Positions 9,784 to 19,430 of a DNA stretch of 64,000 bases are shown here, piece by piece. Made by a program: the position numbers and the translations under genes. The notes under the pieces are model-generated. The model did no database searches, was not told the origin of the DNA, and saw only the letters and a program-made list of their open reading frames with translations. The DNA is from DASQPR01 sp963797675 (GTDB lineage Bacteria > Actinomycetota > Actinomycetes > Mycobacteriales > Micromonosporaceae), in the NCBI GenBank assembly GCA_963797675.1, contig CAWCQQ010000001.1, positions 1-64,000 of the forward strand, written 5' to 3'. Numbering within the stretch: position 1 is the first letter of the stretch; every line of letters begins with the position of its first letter.

Positions 9784-10791
9784 GAAGGGTTCCGTTCGCC
9801 GGTTGCCATCGCTGCGCGTAGCGCCTCGGCGCCACGTCGGATCTCGTTGTCGTCAGACAGCCGTAAGGCGCCATCGAGCTGGCGATTCGAAGCTTCTCTA
9901 TCGCCTTCGAAATGCCAGAGTCGCCCCGCGTAGTGCAATGCCAGACGTGCGCAGTTCGTCTCAGCCTGGGAGCGCAGCTCAGTTCGCTCTGAGTCCGGGA
10001 GATATCCCTGGATCGTGTCCACCACCCAGGCCAGATCGGCAAGGTTGGCGCCGGAGCGGACCTTGGCGCGTGAGATGGAGCCTGCGTGCATGCGGTACTC
10101 GGCGAGGATCTCCGGCGTGTAGGCCACCGGGTAACGGCTGGCGATCCGGACCTGCATTTCCCAGTCCTCGCCGTAGCTGACGCCGAAGTAGCCCCCGAGC
10201 TCTTCGTACACGCTCCGCCGGACCGCAGTCGCCGTGTATTCCCGTGAGGCCGTGGCAATCGTGTGGAGCCAGTTCTCGAGGACGCATTCGGCGGGGGCAT
10301 AGCTCGATTCGACGCTCGTGACTGCTCCTTCGTTCGTCGATATATCTCAGGCCCGAGAAGCATGCGCCGGCCTGGGGATAGCTTGCGAACAAAGCCTCCA
10401 TTTTCTCGTAGTAGCCGGGGAGAACCCTGTCGTCGCCATGGAGCAGGTGCACCAGCCGGCCCCGGGAGAGGCCGATGCTGGTGTTGAGATTCCGCACGCT
10501 GCCGACGTTCTGGCTTTGCCGGTGGTATTCGACCCGGTCCCCGGCGATCTGCTCGACGAGCCGCCGGACGTCGATGTCGGTGCTCGCGTCGTCGACGACT
10601 GCGATTTGCATCTCCGCACGACCCCGGTCCTGGGCGAGGACCGAACGCAGAGTGTCCGCCACGAACGCCCCGGCGTTGAAGACGGGGATCATCACCGACC
10701 AGGCAGGTAGCCCACGGTCCGCCGGCGGTGGCGGGATCTGGGGTGGCGCTCCAGGAATTCGCGGGCCCGCGTTGCTACCCATTTCCTTCAT
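9780..10791 (-). CDS. GT2 family glycosyltransferase (frameshifted)
   Basis: Starts at the ATG at 10791, which overlaps the previous stop as ATGA. The GT-A core is clear: PAWSVMIPVFNAGAFVADTL, QIAVVDDASTDIDVRRLVEQ and LVHLLHGDDRVLPGYYEKME. Frame breaks occur between about 10380 and 10210. The downstream frame reads YFGVSYGEDWEMQVRIASRY (the ED catalytic-base region) and ends at 9780. The C-terminal about 100 residues (SERTELRSQAETNCARLALH) are helical. Cytoplasmic, with no membrane segment. It probably adds one sugar of the surface polysaccharide polymerised by the nearby Wzy-like protein. Confidence 0.78.
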
Positions 10792-11790
10792 CGGTCGTCC
10801 CTCCGCCCGGACGCGGACTCGCGGCTGTAGCTGCGCTCGCGGGCGAGCGCAGCGCGGATCCCGGCCGGGCGTGAGAGCGAGACTTCGGCGCGGTAGGGGC
10901 GGCCCGCGGCCCGGTAGGCTCGCCACTCGGCCAGGCCCTGCAGGCGGCCGCGGGCCGGAGCGAGCGTCCTCGCCTTGACCGCCACGAACGCGCAGTAGGC
11001 GAGGTCGTAGCCGACGATCGCGGGCCCGTAGACGAGGAGGTGCCTCGTCGTCGCGTTCTTGGCGAGCGTGCGGACGCGGTTTTGCCCGACGAGCCGGTAC
11101 TTCCAGACGGATCCGTGCCCGAACGTGGCCGAATGGTGGTGCCACACGACCGCGGTGGGCGCGTGGACGGCCGTCCAGCCGTGGATCCGGGCGCGCCAGG
11201 CCAGGTCGACATCCTCGAGGTACGCGAAGTACGACGCGTCGAATCCGCCGACGGCGTCGAGCATCTCGCGCCGGTACAGCGCGGCCGTTGCGCTCGCGCC
11301 GAACACCTCGACCAGGTCGTCCCTGCCGGTCGCCGGCCGGCGACCCGAGCGACCGCTCGTAGCCGACTCCGAGGCCGTCGATCTCGAGGCCCGCCGAGTT
11401 GATCACGCCGGGGGAGCGCGCGAAGCGAACCTCTGGCGCGACCGAGCCGATCGCGGCGCCGGATGTACCGGCGAGCAGCAATTCGCGCAGCGCGTCGGGC
11501 TCGACGACGCAGTCGTCGTTCAGCACCGCGACCCATTCACCCCGCGCCGCCGCGAGACCGAGCGCGACGGCGCCGGCGAACCCGGGGTTTCCTCGGGCAG
11601 GCACGAGCGTGACCGGCTCGCCGGCGAGCGCGTTCCCGAGCGTGTCGTTGTCGCCGGTCATCACCACGATCGTCTCGGCGCCGCCGGGGACCGCCGCCGA
11701 CGCTTCGACGACCGACCGGATGCAGTCCTTCAGGAGGTCTGCGTTGCCGAACGCGACGACGATGACCGAGAGTGGGAGGTCGCCGCTCAC
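10788..11790 (-). CDS. GT2 family glycosyltransferase, rhamnosyltransferase-like (one frameshift)
   Basis: N-terminal frame (11790 to about 11330): LPLSVIVVAFGNADLLKDCI, then LVPARGNPGFAGAVALGLAA, and GEWVAVLNDDCVVEPDALRE with the DDC version of the DxD motif. After a shift near 11310-11335 the text resumes as MFGASATAALYRREMLDAVG, FDASYFAYLEDVDLAWRAR (ED base) and VWHHHSATFG, all standard for the WbbL-type rhamnosyl/galactofuranosyltransferase group. The C-terminus has a long amphipathic, partly hydrophobic stretch (IVGYDLAYCAFVAVK) that may touch the membrane. First gene of the three-GT operon. A gap of only 24 bp separates it from the polymerase gene upstream. Confidence 0.8.
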
Positions 11791-11813
11791 GCGGCCAACG
11801 GTATCGCGCTCGC

Positions 11814-13721
11814 TCAGCCGGAGGTGGAGAAGAGAGGCGATCTCGGATTGAGCCGGCGCGCGGCGGCCAGGTCGGCCCTTGCCTCGGCGACCGCGCCTCG
11901 CTTCGTCTCGATCCGAGATGCGATCAGCCGCGTCTGCCAGTCACCGCCGTCGGTCTTTCGGGCCCGGTCGATCCAGGTTTGCGCCGCCTCGAGCCGGCCC
12001 CGTGACTCCTCGAGCAGAGCGAGCTGCACGACGGGGGCGAGTGCCCACGGCTCGAGGGAGTGGGCGCGCAGCGCCGCAGTGACCGCCGCCGGCACGTCGC
12101 TGCGACGCGCAGCGTTCGTGCTCTGGTCGAGTGCGAGGCCGGCGGTGAGCGGCACGAGCTCGAAGGCGATCACGACGAGAGGGACGGCGACCAGCGCGCG
12201 CGCGCGGCCGCGGAGGCGGTGCGGGCGGCCTTCGCCCGGTGCGGTTGCGAGCGCGAGGGCGATCATCCCCGCGAGGGCCACCGCCGGCAGCTGCCACATC
12301 CAGTCGATCGCGGCGCCGACCGCGAATGCCGCGGCCGTGGCGGCTGCGGCGGCGCCTGCGAGCCGGTCTTGCCCGGCAAGGCCCCGGAGCCGGGCGAAGC
12401 CGAGCGCCGGGCCGAGAATCAACACGGCGATGACGAGCACGAAGCCGACGAGGCCGAGCTCGCCGAGCGCCTGGAAGAACACGGAGTGCGCGTCCTGGGT
12501 CGTCAGCGCGATCGTTCCGTGCTGCGCCCACCAGGCGTCGAAGGATCCCGCCCCTTTCCCGGCGAGCTTCGCCGTCCTCCACTCGTCAACGGCGGCCGAC
12601 CAGAACTGCCAGCGGCCGCTGCCGCTCCCGCTGAGCAGGTGCGCGGCCGTGAAGCCCGTCGCGTTGGGGCTGAGCGGCGGCTGCTTGAACGCGTCGAAGC
12701 GGGCGACGGGGTGCGCCGCGACGATCGCGGCGATCGCCCCGACCAGGACGACGGCGATCACGATGAGCCCGGTTCTCCGCGACGGCTTCGCCTTCCGCCC
12801 GGCACGATCGAGCCCGAACCAGGCCAGCGCGGCGATCAGGGCCGCCAGGACGACCAGCAGCGCCGCCGAGCGGCCTTCCGCCCGCGCGGCCGACGAGGTC
12901 ACCGGGCCGTCGACGAGCGCGTGGCGTGAGTGGAGCGCGAGAACGGCGACCGCGCTCCCGGCGCAGCCGGCGAGGCTCGCGCCGGCCGCCGCCCAGGGCC
13001 GGCCGCAGGCTACGACGAACGCGACCATGCCGGCCGCTGCCACGATCGCGCCGCCGCGCGACGAGGCGAGGTACACGTCTGCCGCGAGCACCGGGATCGC
13101 CGCGACGGCGAGCAGCCGGATCGCGCTCGGGCCCGTGGAGATCGCTCTCCGGAGGAGCAGGGGCACGGCGAGCGCGACGAAGATCGCCAGACCGTTCCAG
13201 TAGCCGAGCGGGTAGCTCAGCCGGGTCACGACCTCCGGGAGAATCGATTGCCCGCCCTGTCCGAGGCCGAGCGAGGGGAACAGCCGGCTCGCGAGGGCGA
13301 GCAGCGCGATCGCGATCAGGCCGAGGGTCAGGCCGTCGAGCCACGCGGCGAGCGTGTCGCGCCGCGCCAGCAGCGAGACGAGCACGAACACCCCCAGGTA
13401 GAGCGCGATGCGCGCGGCGTCGGCATATGCGCGTTGGGCGTCCGCGGCCCAGGTCGTGGACACGAGCGAGAGCAGCGCGAGCGCTGCGAGCGCCGCCGCG
13501 ACCATCCTGGCCGGGGCTGCCGGCCGCACGACGGGCAGCACTCCGGCTGCCGCGAGCGCCACGGCCCACCAGACCGCCACAGCCGCCGCTCCCCACGTCA
13601 GCGACGCGTAGGCGCCGTTGTCGAACGCCAGCCAGGCGAGCAGCGCGCCAACCGCTGCAGTGAGGAGGATCGAGGCCCGGAGCTCCCCAGCTCTCGCCTC
13701 CGGCCGTCTGGGGTCGCTCAC
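11814..13721 (-). CDS. O-antigen ligase/polymerase family membrane protein with C-terminal TPR-like tail
   Basis: Intact 635-residue protein with about 12 hydrophobic segments from residue 17 to about 500. The large loop before the later helices contains GKGAGSFDAWWAQHG and DAHSVFFQALGELGLVGF, the Wzy_C signature of O-antigen ligases and polymerases. Residues about 545-635 are helical and TPR-like (RGRLEAAQTWIDRARK, AEARADLAAARRLNP). It probably polymerises or ligates undecaprenol-linked repeat units at the outer face of the membrane. It starts with GTG at 13721, and only 24 bp separate this from the divergent secreted-protein gene at 13746. Head of the minus-strand glycosyltransferase operon. 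Confidence 0.85.
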   Translation of the reverse strand: MSDPRRPEARAGELRASILLTAAVGALLAWLAFDNGAYASLTWGAAAVAVWWAVALAAAGVLPVVRPAAPARMVAAALAALALLSLVSTTWAADAQRAYADAARIALYLGVFVLVSLLARRDTLAAWLDGLTLGLIAIALLALASRLFPSLGLGQGGQSILPEVVTRLSYPLGYWNGLAIFVALAVPLLLRRAISTGPSAIRLLAVAAIPVLAADVYLASSRGGAIVAAAGMVAFVVACGRPWAAAGASLAGCAGSAVAVLALHSRHALVDGPVTSSAARAEGRSAALLVVLAALIAALAWFGLDRAGRKAKPSRRTGLIVIAVVLVGAIAAIVAAHPVARFDAFKQPPLSPNATGFTAAHLLSGSGSGRWQFWSAAVDEWRTAKLAGKGAGSFDAWWAQHGTIALTTQDAHSVFFQALGELGLVGFVLVIAVLILGPALGFARLRGLAGQDRLAGAAAAATAAAFAVGAAIDWMWQLPAVALAGMIALALATAPGEGRPHRLRGRARALVAVPLVVIAFELVPLTAGLALDQSTNAARRSDVPAAVTAALRAHSLEPWALAPVVQLALLEESRGRLEAAQTWIDRARKTDGGDWQTRLIASRIETKRGAVAEARADLAAARRLNPRSPLFSTSG

Positions 13722-13745
13722 GTGGTTGGTACCCTAGCCCCTGTC
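13722..13745. promoter_or_regulatory. Very short divergent promoter region
   Basis: Only 24 bp lie between two divergent start codons. The stretch contains GGTACCCTAG. The plus strand reads TACCCT (13730-13735), and the minus strand reads TAGGGT over almost the same bases, so both -10 boxes would overlap and -35 elements would sit inside the opposing coding sequences. The -10 assignment is inference. Confidence 0.4.
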
Positions 13746-14282
13746 ATGGTTCGCCTAGCGATCGGCCTGCTTGTTCTCGCGACCGTGGCGGCCCCGCTCG
13801 CGTCCGGCGCAGGGTCGCAGCCACTGCCTGCCGCCTCGAGCATCTCCCAGTACGTCGAGCAGGTACCGGCGGCCACTGGCCCGGTGGCGGTGGGTCACGG
13901 ATCGGGAACCGCCGCGAAGCTCTCTCCGGCAGCGAAGACTGCCCTCGCGAAACGAGGCGGGACCGATACCGCCGCGCTCGCGAAGATCGCCACCGACCCG
14001 CGCTACGGCGCGCCTGCGCCGGTCGTGAAACCGACCGAGCCGGCGGCCGCAGGCCAGGCTTCCAGCAGTCCGAATACGTCCCCCGCGGTGACGACCACGC
14101 CTGCAGGCGAGACCAGGACGACCACGCCTGCCGCGACCGCGAAGACCGCGGCCGTCGGGGCGACACCCGGGGCGCTCTCGGCCGCGGGGTCGACCCTCAC
14201 CTCGGACCTGCCGTGGGAGCTCATGATCGCTCTCGGACTGATCGCGGTCGCGAGCGTGGCAGTCGCGCGACGGCCCTCGTAG
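13746..14282 (+). CDS. Secreted low-complexity protein with C-terminal membrane anchor
   Basis: 178 residues. Signal peptide (VRLAIGLLVLATVAAPLASG) followed by a helical patch (KLSPAAKTALAKRGGTDTAA) and a long Thr/Ala/Pro-rich linker (about residues 95-150). A single hydrophobic helix follows near the end (LPWELMIALGLIAVASVAVA), then a short basic tail (RRPS). This is an LPXTG-like layout, but no LPXTG motif is visible. It is likely a surface-exposed, membrane-anchored spacer protein. No family recognised. Confidence 0.65.
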   Translation: MVRLAIGLLVLATVAAPLASGAGSQPLPAASSISQYVEQVPAATGPVAVGHGSGTAAKLSPAAKTALAKRGGTDTAALAKIATDPRYGAPAPVVKPTEPAAAGQASSSPNTSPAVTTTPAGETRTTTPAATAKTAAVGATPGALSAAGSTLTSDLPWELMIALGLIAVASVAVARRPS

Positions 14283-14310
14283 AGACCGGTCGCAGCCGCC
14301 GGGCGCTACA

Positions 14311-15767
14311 ATGGACGGTCTGGCGCCGCTTGTCCGAGCTCTTGTTGTTGTCGCGGTAGCAGCGCTCTCGTGCGTCGCGTCGGCCTCGTCGTCGCGCCCG
14401 CTCGTCACCGGCGTCGCCGTGACGGGCCTCGGCGGCAGCAACGACGCTCTTGCGCTGAAGCGGGTCGCTGCCGCCGGCGGACAGGACGTCCGGGTCACCG
14501 TCGACTGGTCGGCCGTCGCACCCGCGCGGCCCGCCAAGGGCAGCGATCCGTCCGATCCCGGGAATCCGGCCTACGACTGGTCGAGCCTCGATGCGCAGTC
14601 CGGGAGATCGAGTCGCACGGGCTGACGCCGATCGCCGCGATCTTCCGCGCACCCGGCTGGGCGCGGGCGATCGCCCCGAGCAACCCGGCGTCGCCGCCGA
14701 AGATCGCCGCGTGGAAAGCATTCGTCCTGGCCGCTGCACGGCGGTACAGCGGCGGCTACAAGGGGCTCCCGCGGGTGCAGTACTGGGAGGCGTGGATCGA
14801 GCCGAACCTCTCGCCGAACCTCGCCCCTCAGCTCGTGAACGGCGTCCCGTACGCGGCACGCGTCTATCGCTCGATGGTGAACGCGATGGACGCCTCGCTC
14901 GTCTCGGTGCACGGCGACAACAGGCTCCTGTTCGGCGGGCTGGGCCCGTTCCGCGACTCGACCTACAGCGTCGTCATCCAGGAGCCCGACTGGGGCCCGA
15001 CCGCCTTCATGCGCACGCTGTTCTGCCTCTCGGGGACACTCACGCCGATCTGCCACCAGAAGGTTCACGCCGACATCTGGGACATCCACCCGTACACCTC
15101 GGGTGGGCCCAACCACCAGGCCTTCCTGCCAAACGACGTCTCGCTCGGCGATCTCGACAAGATGACGAGCACACTGCACGCGGCCCGGGCTGCCGGGAAC
15201 CTGGTCGCGCCGCACGGTCTCGGGCTCTGGGTGACGGAGTTCAGCTGGGACTCGAACCCGCCCGACCCCGGCGGGGTGCCGATGCAGCTGATGGAGCGAT
15301 GGGTCCCCCAGGCGCTCTACGTGATGTGGAGCGCCGGCATCACGCATGTGCTCTGGCTCGCGGTTCGCGACGAGCCGTTCGCGTCCAGCCCGTACCAGTC
15401 GGGTCTCTACTTCGGCGGGGCGAACGAGGCGCAAGACCGCCCCAAGCCGTTCCTGCAGGGATTCAGGTTCCCGTTCGTCGCGCTACCCGAGAACGGCGCG
15501 GTCGAGGTGTGGGGACGGACGCCCGATTCCCGGGCGGCGACCGTCACCATCGAGCTTCAGAGCCAGGCGGGGTCGGCGTGGCGGCGCGTGGCAACGGTGA
15601 AAGCGGGGGCCTCGGGGATCTTCGAGGCGCGGTTGCCGCGGGCCTCGAGCAGCAGCTCGATGCGCGCGCGGGTGGACGGCAGCACCTCGCTTCCCTTCGG
15701 CCTCCGATCCGTGCCAGACCATTTCTACAACCCGTTCGGGACCACTCCGCCGCTCGAGCCTCGCTGA
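14311..15767 (+). CDS. Secreted glycoside-hydrolase-like protein (GH5/GH39 clan style, one frameshift)
   Basis: Begins with a signal peptide (LVRALVVVAVAALSCVASAS) and VRVTVDWSAVAP. The frame breaks near 14600 and continues in the next frame as HGLTPIAAIFRAPGWARAI, then QYWEAWIEPNLSPNL, where the WxEPN pattern holds the presumed acid/base Glu. Later come HADIWDIHPYTSGGPN and GLGLWVTEFSWDSNPP (presumed nucleophile Glu). The last about 100 residues form a beta-rich module (ATVTIELQSQAGSAWRRVAT). About 485 residues in all. It probably acts outside the cell on the surface polysaccharide or an environmental glycan. The exact GH family and substrate are not determined. Confidence 0.72.
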
Positions 15768-15884
15768 GCGATCTGAGAGCTCGCTCTGACGATTTGGTGA
15801 AGAAGTGGCGACAGACCTGTTTCGAATGACGGTCCATGCACCGCCGGGCCGGGGGTAGCAGCGCCTCTCCCATAGGGTTTGCCG
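15768..15884. other. Non-coding gap after glycosidase gene
   Basis: About 120 bp between the glycosidase stop and the cyclic-nucleotide-binding remnant. GAGCGATCTGAGAGCTCGCTC (15766-15786) makes a short inverted repeat (GAGCGA / TCGCTC) right after the stop and could serve as a weak terminator. No other feature seen. Confidence 0.35.
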
Positions 15885-16247
15885 CCGTGCCGTTGCGCGC
15901 CCGCTTTCGCCTGTCGATCCACGCGTTTCGCATCTCGGGCGCGAACGGCAGTCTCCGGCTTCGTCGAGCGCGGAGAGGTGGACGTGCTGATCGCGGGCCG
16001 CCGGGTCCGCAGCCTCGGCCCCGGTGATTCGTTCGGCGAGATCGCGCTCCTGCGCGACGTCCCGCGGACCGCGACGATTGCAACACTCACCGACGTCCTG
16101 CTGCAGAGGCTCGACCGCGCCCGTTTCATCGGCACGGTCGCCGGTGATCCGGCAAGCTCGAACGCGGCGGACGCGGTCGTCGGAGCGAGGCTCGGCATGC
16201 GGACTCCGTGGGATCTCGGCGCCGGCAGCCCCGGCCTGGCCTCGTAG
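15885..16247 (+). pseudogene. C-terminal remnant of a cyclic-nucleotide-binding-domain protein
   Basis: Only the second half of a cNMP-binding (CAP-type effector) domain is present: FVERGEVDVLIAGRRVRSLG, PGDSFGEIALLRDVPRTATI (the phosphate-binding cassette, FGEIALL...RTA) and LTDVLLQRLDRARFI. The tail AADAVVGARLGM resembles the ends of MFS-transporter/cNMP fusion proteins. The first beta strands and any transporter domain are missing: upstream frames show only unrelated Arg/Ala/Pro text and no start. It is either a decayed gene or an internal assembly deletion. The intact cassette Arg and Glu suggest recent loss. Confidence 0.6.
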
Positions 16248-16358
16248 CCCGGCCTAGCTCAACCGAGCGCTAACACTCCCGCAACAACTCGCCCCTCGCT
16301 CCTCCGTCGTACCCGTCGAATCGCGATTCCCGCGGCTTCCGGCTGCGGAGGAAGGGGA

Positions 16359-18194
16359 ATGACAATCGTGAGTAGCCATCTGAGGAAGCTGGGACTGGGC
16401 GTCGCCATCGTGGCGATCGCGACCGTCGTCCTGACGGTCGGCGCGTCGGCTCATCCCGCGAACAGCCAGACGATCAAGGCCGGCGGCACGCTGAACGTCG
16501 GCTGGGAGAACAACTTCGCCGACATGTCGGACAGCTTCGACCCGACCGGCGAGTACCTCGGCGATGCCTGGGGCATCCTGAGCGGCCTCATGGTCCGCAA
16601 CCTGGTCAGTTACCAGCATGTCGCCGGGCCGGCCGGGAACGTGATCGTTCCGGACATCGCGACGTCGGTGCCGAAGCCGACGAACGGCGGGAAGACCTAC
16701 ACGTTCCACCTGAAGACGAACATCAAGTTCAGCCCGCCCGTCAATCGCGCGGTCACCTCGGCGGACTTCGTCACCGCCCTCGACCGGCTCGCGAACCCGA
16801 AGGACGGCGGCGAGTACGCGTTCTACTTCAACGTGATCAAGGGCTGGGATGCCTACGCGAAGGGCAAGGCGAGCCATATCTCGGGCATCTCGACCCCGAA
16901 CAAGAGCACGATCATCTTCAACCTCACGCAGCCCGCCGGTGACTTCCTGTACCGGCTGACGCTTCCCGCGGCGTCCCCGATGCCGGCCGAGGTCATGAAG
17001 TGCTTCCAGGGCAAGCCCGGTGCCTACGGCCGCGACATCGTCTCGACCGCCGGTTACATGTTCAAGGGCGAGGATCAGGTCAACATCTCGAGCTGCGCCG
17101 CGATCAAGCCCGCGAGCGGGTTCGACGGCCTGTCGATGATGGATCTCGTTCGCAACCCGAACGCGGCCCCGGACGCCTACCGCCACAACTACGCCGACGA
17201 GGTCCGGTTCCTGACGGACGCGAACTCGACGGACATCTACAACAAGATCCAGGCCGGCTCGCTCGATACGGCGATCTCGAGCATCCCGGCGCAGGTCGGC
17301 GCGAAGTACAACACCGACCCGAGCCTGAAGCAGTACCTCCACATCAACGCCGGCGACCGCATCTGGTACCTGACGATGAACCTGACGCAGCCCCCGTTCG
17401 ACGACGTTCACGTCCGCAAGGCGATGAACTGGATCATCGACAAGGCCGCGCTGCAGCAGGCGTGGGGCGGTGCCTACCTCGGCCCGATCGCGAATCACAT
17501 GATTCCCGACTCGGTCTTCTCGAACCAGCTCGCCGACTACAAGCCGTACGGCACCCCTGGTGACCACGGCAGCGTCTCGAAGGCGCTGGCGGCGATGAAG
17601 GGCTCGAAGTACGCGAACAGCAGCGGCATGTGCACCGCTGCTGCCTGCAAGAACGTCCTGATGGTCGCTGACGTGCGCTCGGTCGACCCGAAGATGGTCG
17701 CCGTGATCCAGCAGGACGCTGCAAAGATCGGCATCACCTTCACGGTCCGCTCGACGAGCGCCGCATACCCGACGATCCAGACGCCCGCGAAGAACGTTCC
17801 GTTCGGCGAGCGGCCGGGCTGGGGCAAGGACTACGCGGACGCGCTCACGTTCTTCGCTCCGCTCTTCGACGGCAGGAACATCATCCCGCAGGGCAACACG
17901 AACTACTCGCTCGTCGGGATCACGCCGGCTCAGTGCAAGACGCTGAAGATCACCGGCAACTGCAAGAACGTGCCGAACGTCAACTCGGACCTCGACCACT
18001 GCGCCACCCTCACGGGCCAGGCGCGCCTCTCGTGCTACGAGAACCTGGACAAGAAGCTGACCACGCAGATCGTTCCGTGGATCCCGTGGCTCCAGGGCAA
18101 CTCCGTGCACATCACGAGCTCCAACGTGACGCACTGGCAGTTCGACCAGTTCCCGGACGCTCCCGCGTACGAGAACCTGGCTCTCAAGTCGTAG
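16359..18194 (+). CDS. ABC transporter substrate-binding protein, oligopeptide/nickel family (SBP_bac_5)
   Basis: Intact, 611 residues. A signal peptide (LRKLGLGVAIVAIATVVLTV) is followed by the family 5 layout: GGTLNVGWENNFADMSDSFD, NGGKTYTFHLKTNIKFSPP (the signature region), TSADFVTALDRL and DVHVRKAMNWIIDKAALQQA. No lipobox Cys, so it is secreted or anchored by an uncleaved signal. It binds peptides or a similar solute outside the membrane, but no permease or ATPase lies nearby, so it is an orphan in this window. Eight scattered Cys residues in the C-lobe (for example CTAAACKNVL and CKTLKITGNCKNV) are unusual for the family. Confidence 0.85.
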   Translation: MTIVSSHLRKLGLGVAIVAIATVVLTVGASAHPANSQTIKAGGTLNVGWENNFADMSDSFDPTGEYLGDAWGILSGLMVRNLVSYQHVAGPAGNVIVPDIATSVPKPTNGGKTYTFHLKTNIKFSPPVNRAVTSADFVTALDRLANPKDGGEYAFYFNVIKGWDAYAKGKASHISGISTPNKSTIIFNLTQPAGDFLYRLTLPAASPMPAEVMKCFQGKPGAYGRDIVSTAGYMFKGEDQVNISSCAAIKPASGFDGLSMMDLVRNPNAAPDAYRHNYADEVRFLTDANSTDIYNKIQAGSLDTAISSIPAQVGAKYNTDPSLKQYLHINAGDRIWYLTMNLTQPPFDDVHVRKAMNWIIDKAALQQAWGGAYLGPIANHMIPDSVFSNQLADYKPYGTPGDHGSVSKALAAMKGSKYANSSGMCTAAACKNVLMVADVRSVDPKMVAVIQQDAAKIGITFTVRSTSAAYPTIQTPAKNVPFGERPGWGKDYADALTFFAPLFDGRNIIPQGNTNYSLVGITPAQCKTLKITGNCKNVPNVNSDLDHCATLTGQARLSCYENLDKKLTTQIVPWIPWLQGNSVHITSSNVTHWQFDQFPDAPAYENLALKS

Positions 18195-18998
18195 CTACAG
18201 AGCTCGAGCTCCCGGGGGCGCGACACGCGCCCCCGGGAGAACCTCGTCGCCGACGCGAACGCTGCCCGGCCGGACGACCTCGCCGTAGATGCCGAGCGGC
18301 AGCGGCTCCGTCACGCCCGTCCGCCGGTAGGCCGCGAGCGCGCCGAGCGTGTCGAGGTCGGTGACGCCGGTGTCGGGGTCGTGGCTCGTGACGACGCAGC
18401 GGCCGACGTCGCCGTTGAAGAAGATCGATGCGGTGCCGGCGCCTACCTCGCGGCCGATCCACCCGTCCTCCTCGTGGGCGCCGACGCCGTCGATCTCGAG
18501 GAGCATCCGGAAGCGGCGGCCGTCGAGCGGAGAGCCGGCGCCGCTCACCTCGCCGAGGCGTGCGAGCGAGGCCCGCGAGACGAGCGAAACGGCTCCGCCG
18601 TGGAGGCCGCGGTCGACGGCGCCGTGCGGCGCCCAGAGCACCCGCACCGGCTCACCGGCGAACTCGGAGAGGGCGTCGTCCCAGGGGCCGAGAACAGGCC
18701 AGGCCGGGAACGGGTCGCCGTAGAGCGCAAGGTCGACCTCGGGGCCGAGCTCGACGACTCCCGCGACCTCGCGACCGTCGGGGAACGAGAGCGCGAGGCG
18801 TCCGCTCTGCTCGTCCCACTCGGGCCGGACGAGCACGAGCGGTCCGCAGCGCTTGTTGTTGAAGAGCCGGCCGTCGGCATCGACCAGCCAGAACCGCCGG
18901 TCGCCGGTGACGCCGTGCGGGCCGAGCTCGACCTCGTCAGGGAAGACGAGGCCGAGCGCCTTGACCGGCGCGATCGAGATCCGGGTCACCGTGGCCAT
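18195..18998 (-). CDS. MOSC domain protein
   Basis: Intact 267-residue protein. The MOSC N-terminal beta-barrel is seen in ISIAPVKALGLVFPDEVELG and VTGDRRFWLVDADGRLFN (substrate loop). The C-terminal MOSC core contains DGRRFRMLLEIDGVGAHEED, WIGREVGAGTASIFFNGDVG and RCVVTSHDPDTGVTDLDTLG, where the Cys of RCVVT is the conserved putative Mo/S ligand. Related proteins (mARC, YcbX) handle molybdenum-cofactor-dependent reductions or sulfur transfer. It lies 60 bp downstream of the peptide-modification gene set on the same strand; whether it belongs to that set is open. Confidence 0.85.
   Translation of the reverse strand: MATVTRISIAPVKALGLVFPDEVELGPHGVTGDRRFWLVDADGRLFNNKRCGPLVLVRPEWDEQSGRLALSFPDGREVAGVVELGPEVDLALYGDPFPAWPVLGPWDDALSEFAGEPVRVLWAPHGAVDRGLHGGAVSLVSRASLARLGEVSGAGSPLDGRRFRMLLEIDGVGAHEEDGWIGREVGAGTASIFFNGDVGRCVVTSHDPDTGVTDLDTLGALAAYRRTGVTEPLPLGIYGEVVRPGSVRVGDEVLPGARVAPPGARAL
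18209..18239. terminator. Perfect 14-bp hairpin between convergent genes
   Basis: CTCCCGGGGGCGCG (18209-18222), ACA loop, then the exact complement (18226-18239). It starts 15 bp after the binding-protein stop and covers the last codons of the convergent MOSC gene, so it probably terminates the plus-strand transcript. No U-tract follows in either direction. Confidence 0.6.
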
Positions 18999-19058
18999 CC
19001 TCCGAGGATAGGGGCCAGGCCGGGCTCGGTCCCATCCTGGGCCGCGCGGAAGGTACGC

Positions 19059-19430
19059 CTACGTCGATTCCACGACGTCCGCCCGCGCCCGCCTGACGAT
19101 CCGAACGGTCGCTCCGTAACGGGACAACACCTTGAGAAGCGGATCGATCTCCAGCGCCTCGGTCTCGACGCGTATCTCGCGCCCGCCGGCCGCGATGTCC
19201 TCCAGAGACCTCAACTGCTCCGCCTCCGCCTCGGTGATCTCGACGCCTTCGGCCCTGCCCACTCTGTTCAGAGCTGCAGTCGCGCCTGCTCCGCCTTCGA
19301 ACCGAACGCTCGTGGCGACCAGGTCGTTGAACAGCTTCTCGGCCATGCTCGCGTCCGATGGGGTCGCGAACGTACCGATGACTTTGACGGCCGCCGAGTG
19401 CTCCGCCGAATGCTCACGCCAGATCTTCAC
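19059..19430 (-). CDS. Small conserved protein coupled to a radical SAM gene
   Basis: 123 residues; no firm family, though the opening KIWREHSAEHSAAVKVIGTF recalls small DUF6375-like proteins. It is a mixed alpha/beta protein: a likely ferredoxin-like repeat (VIGTFATPSDASMAEKLFND), an acidic helix (EITEAEAEQLRSLEDIAA), then RIVRRARADVVE. No Cys, no signal peptide, no membrane helix. Its GTG start overlaps the stop of the upstream radical SAM gene as GTGA (19427-19430), so the two are translationally coupled. That argues for an accessory or partner role for the radical SAM enzyme. Confidence 0.6.
   Translation of the reverse strand: MKIWREHSAEHSAAVKVIGTFATPSDASMAEKLFNDLVATSVRFEGGAGATAALNRVGRAEGVEITEAEAEQLRSLEDIAAGGREIRVETEALEIDPLLKVLSRYGATVRIVRRARADVVEST

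Noticed and set aside
11059..13203. Plus-strand 714-codon frame across the GT2 and polymerase genes
   Set aside because: Low-complexity Ala/Arg/Ser text with no motif; antisense shadow of the intact membrane polymerase.
16254..18134. Minus-strand 626-codon open frame opposite the oligopeptide-binding protein
   Set aside because: Arg/Val/Asp-rich antisense text with no domain; the plus-strand gene is complete with signal peptide and family motifs.
18195..18998. Inclusion of the MOSC gene in the peptide cluster
   Set aside because: Same strand and only 60 bp away, but MOSC proteins are widespread stand-alone genes and there is no overlap; left as a neighbour.
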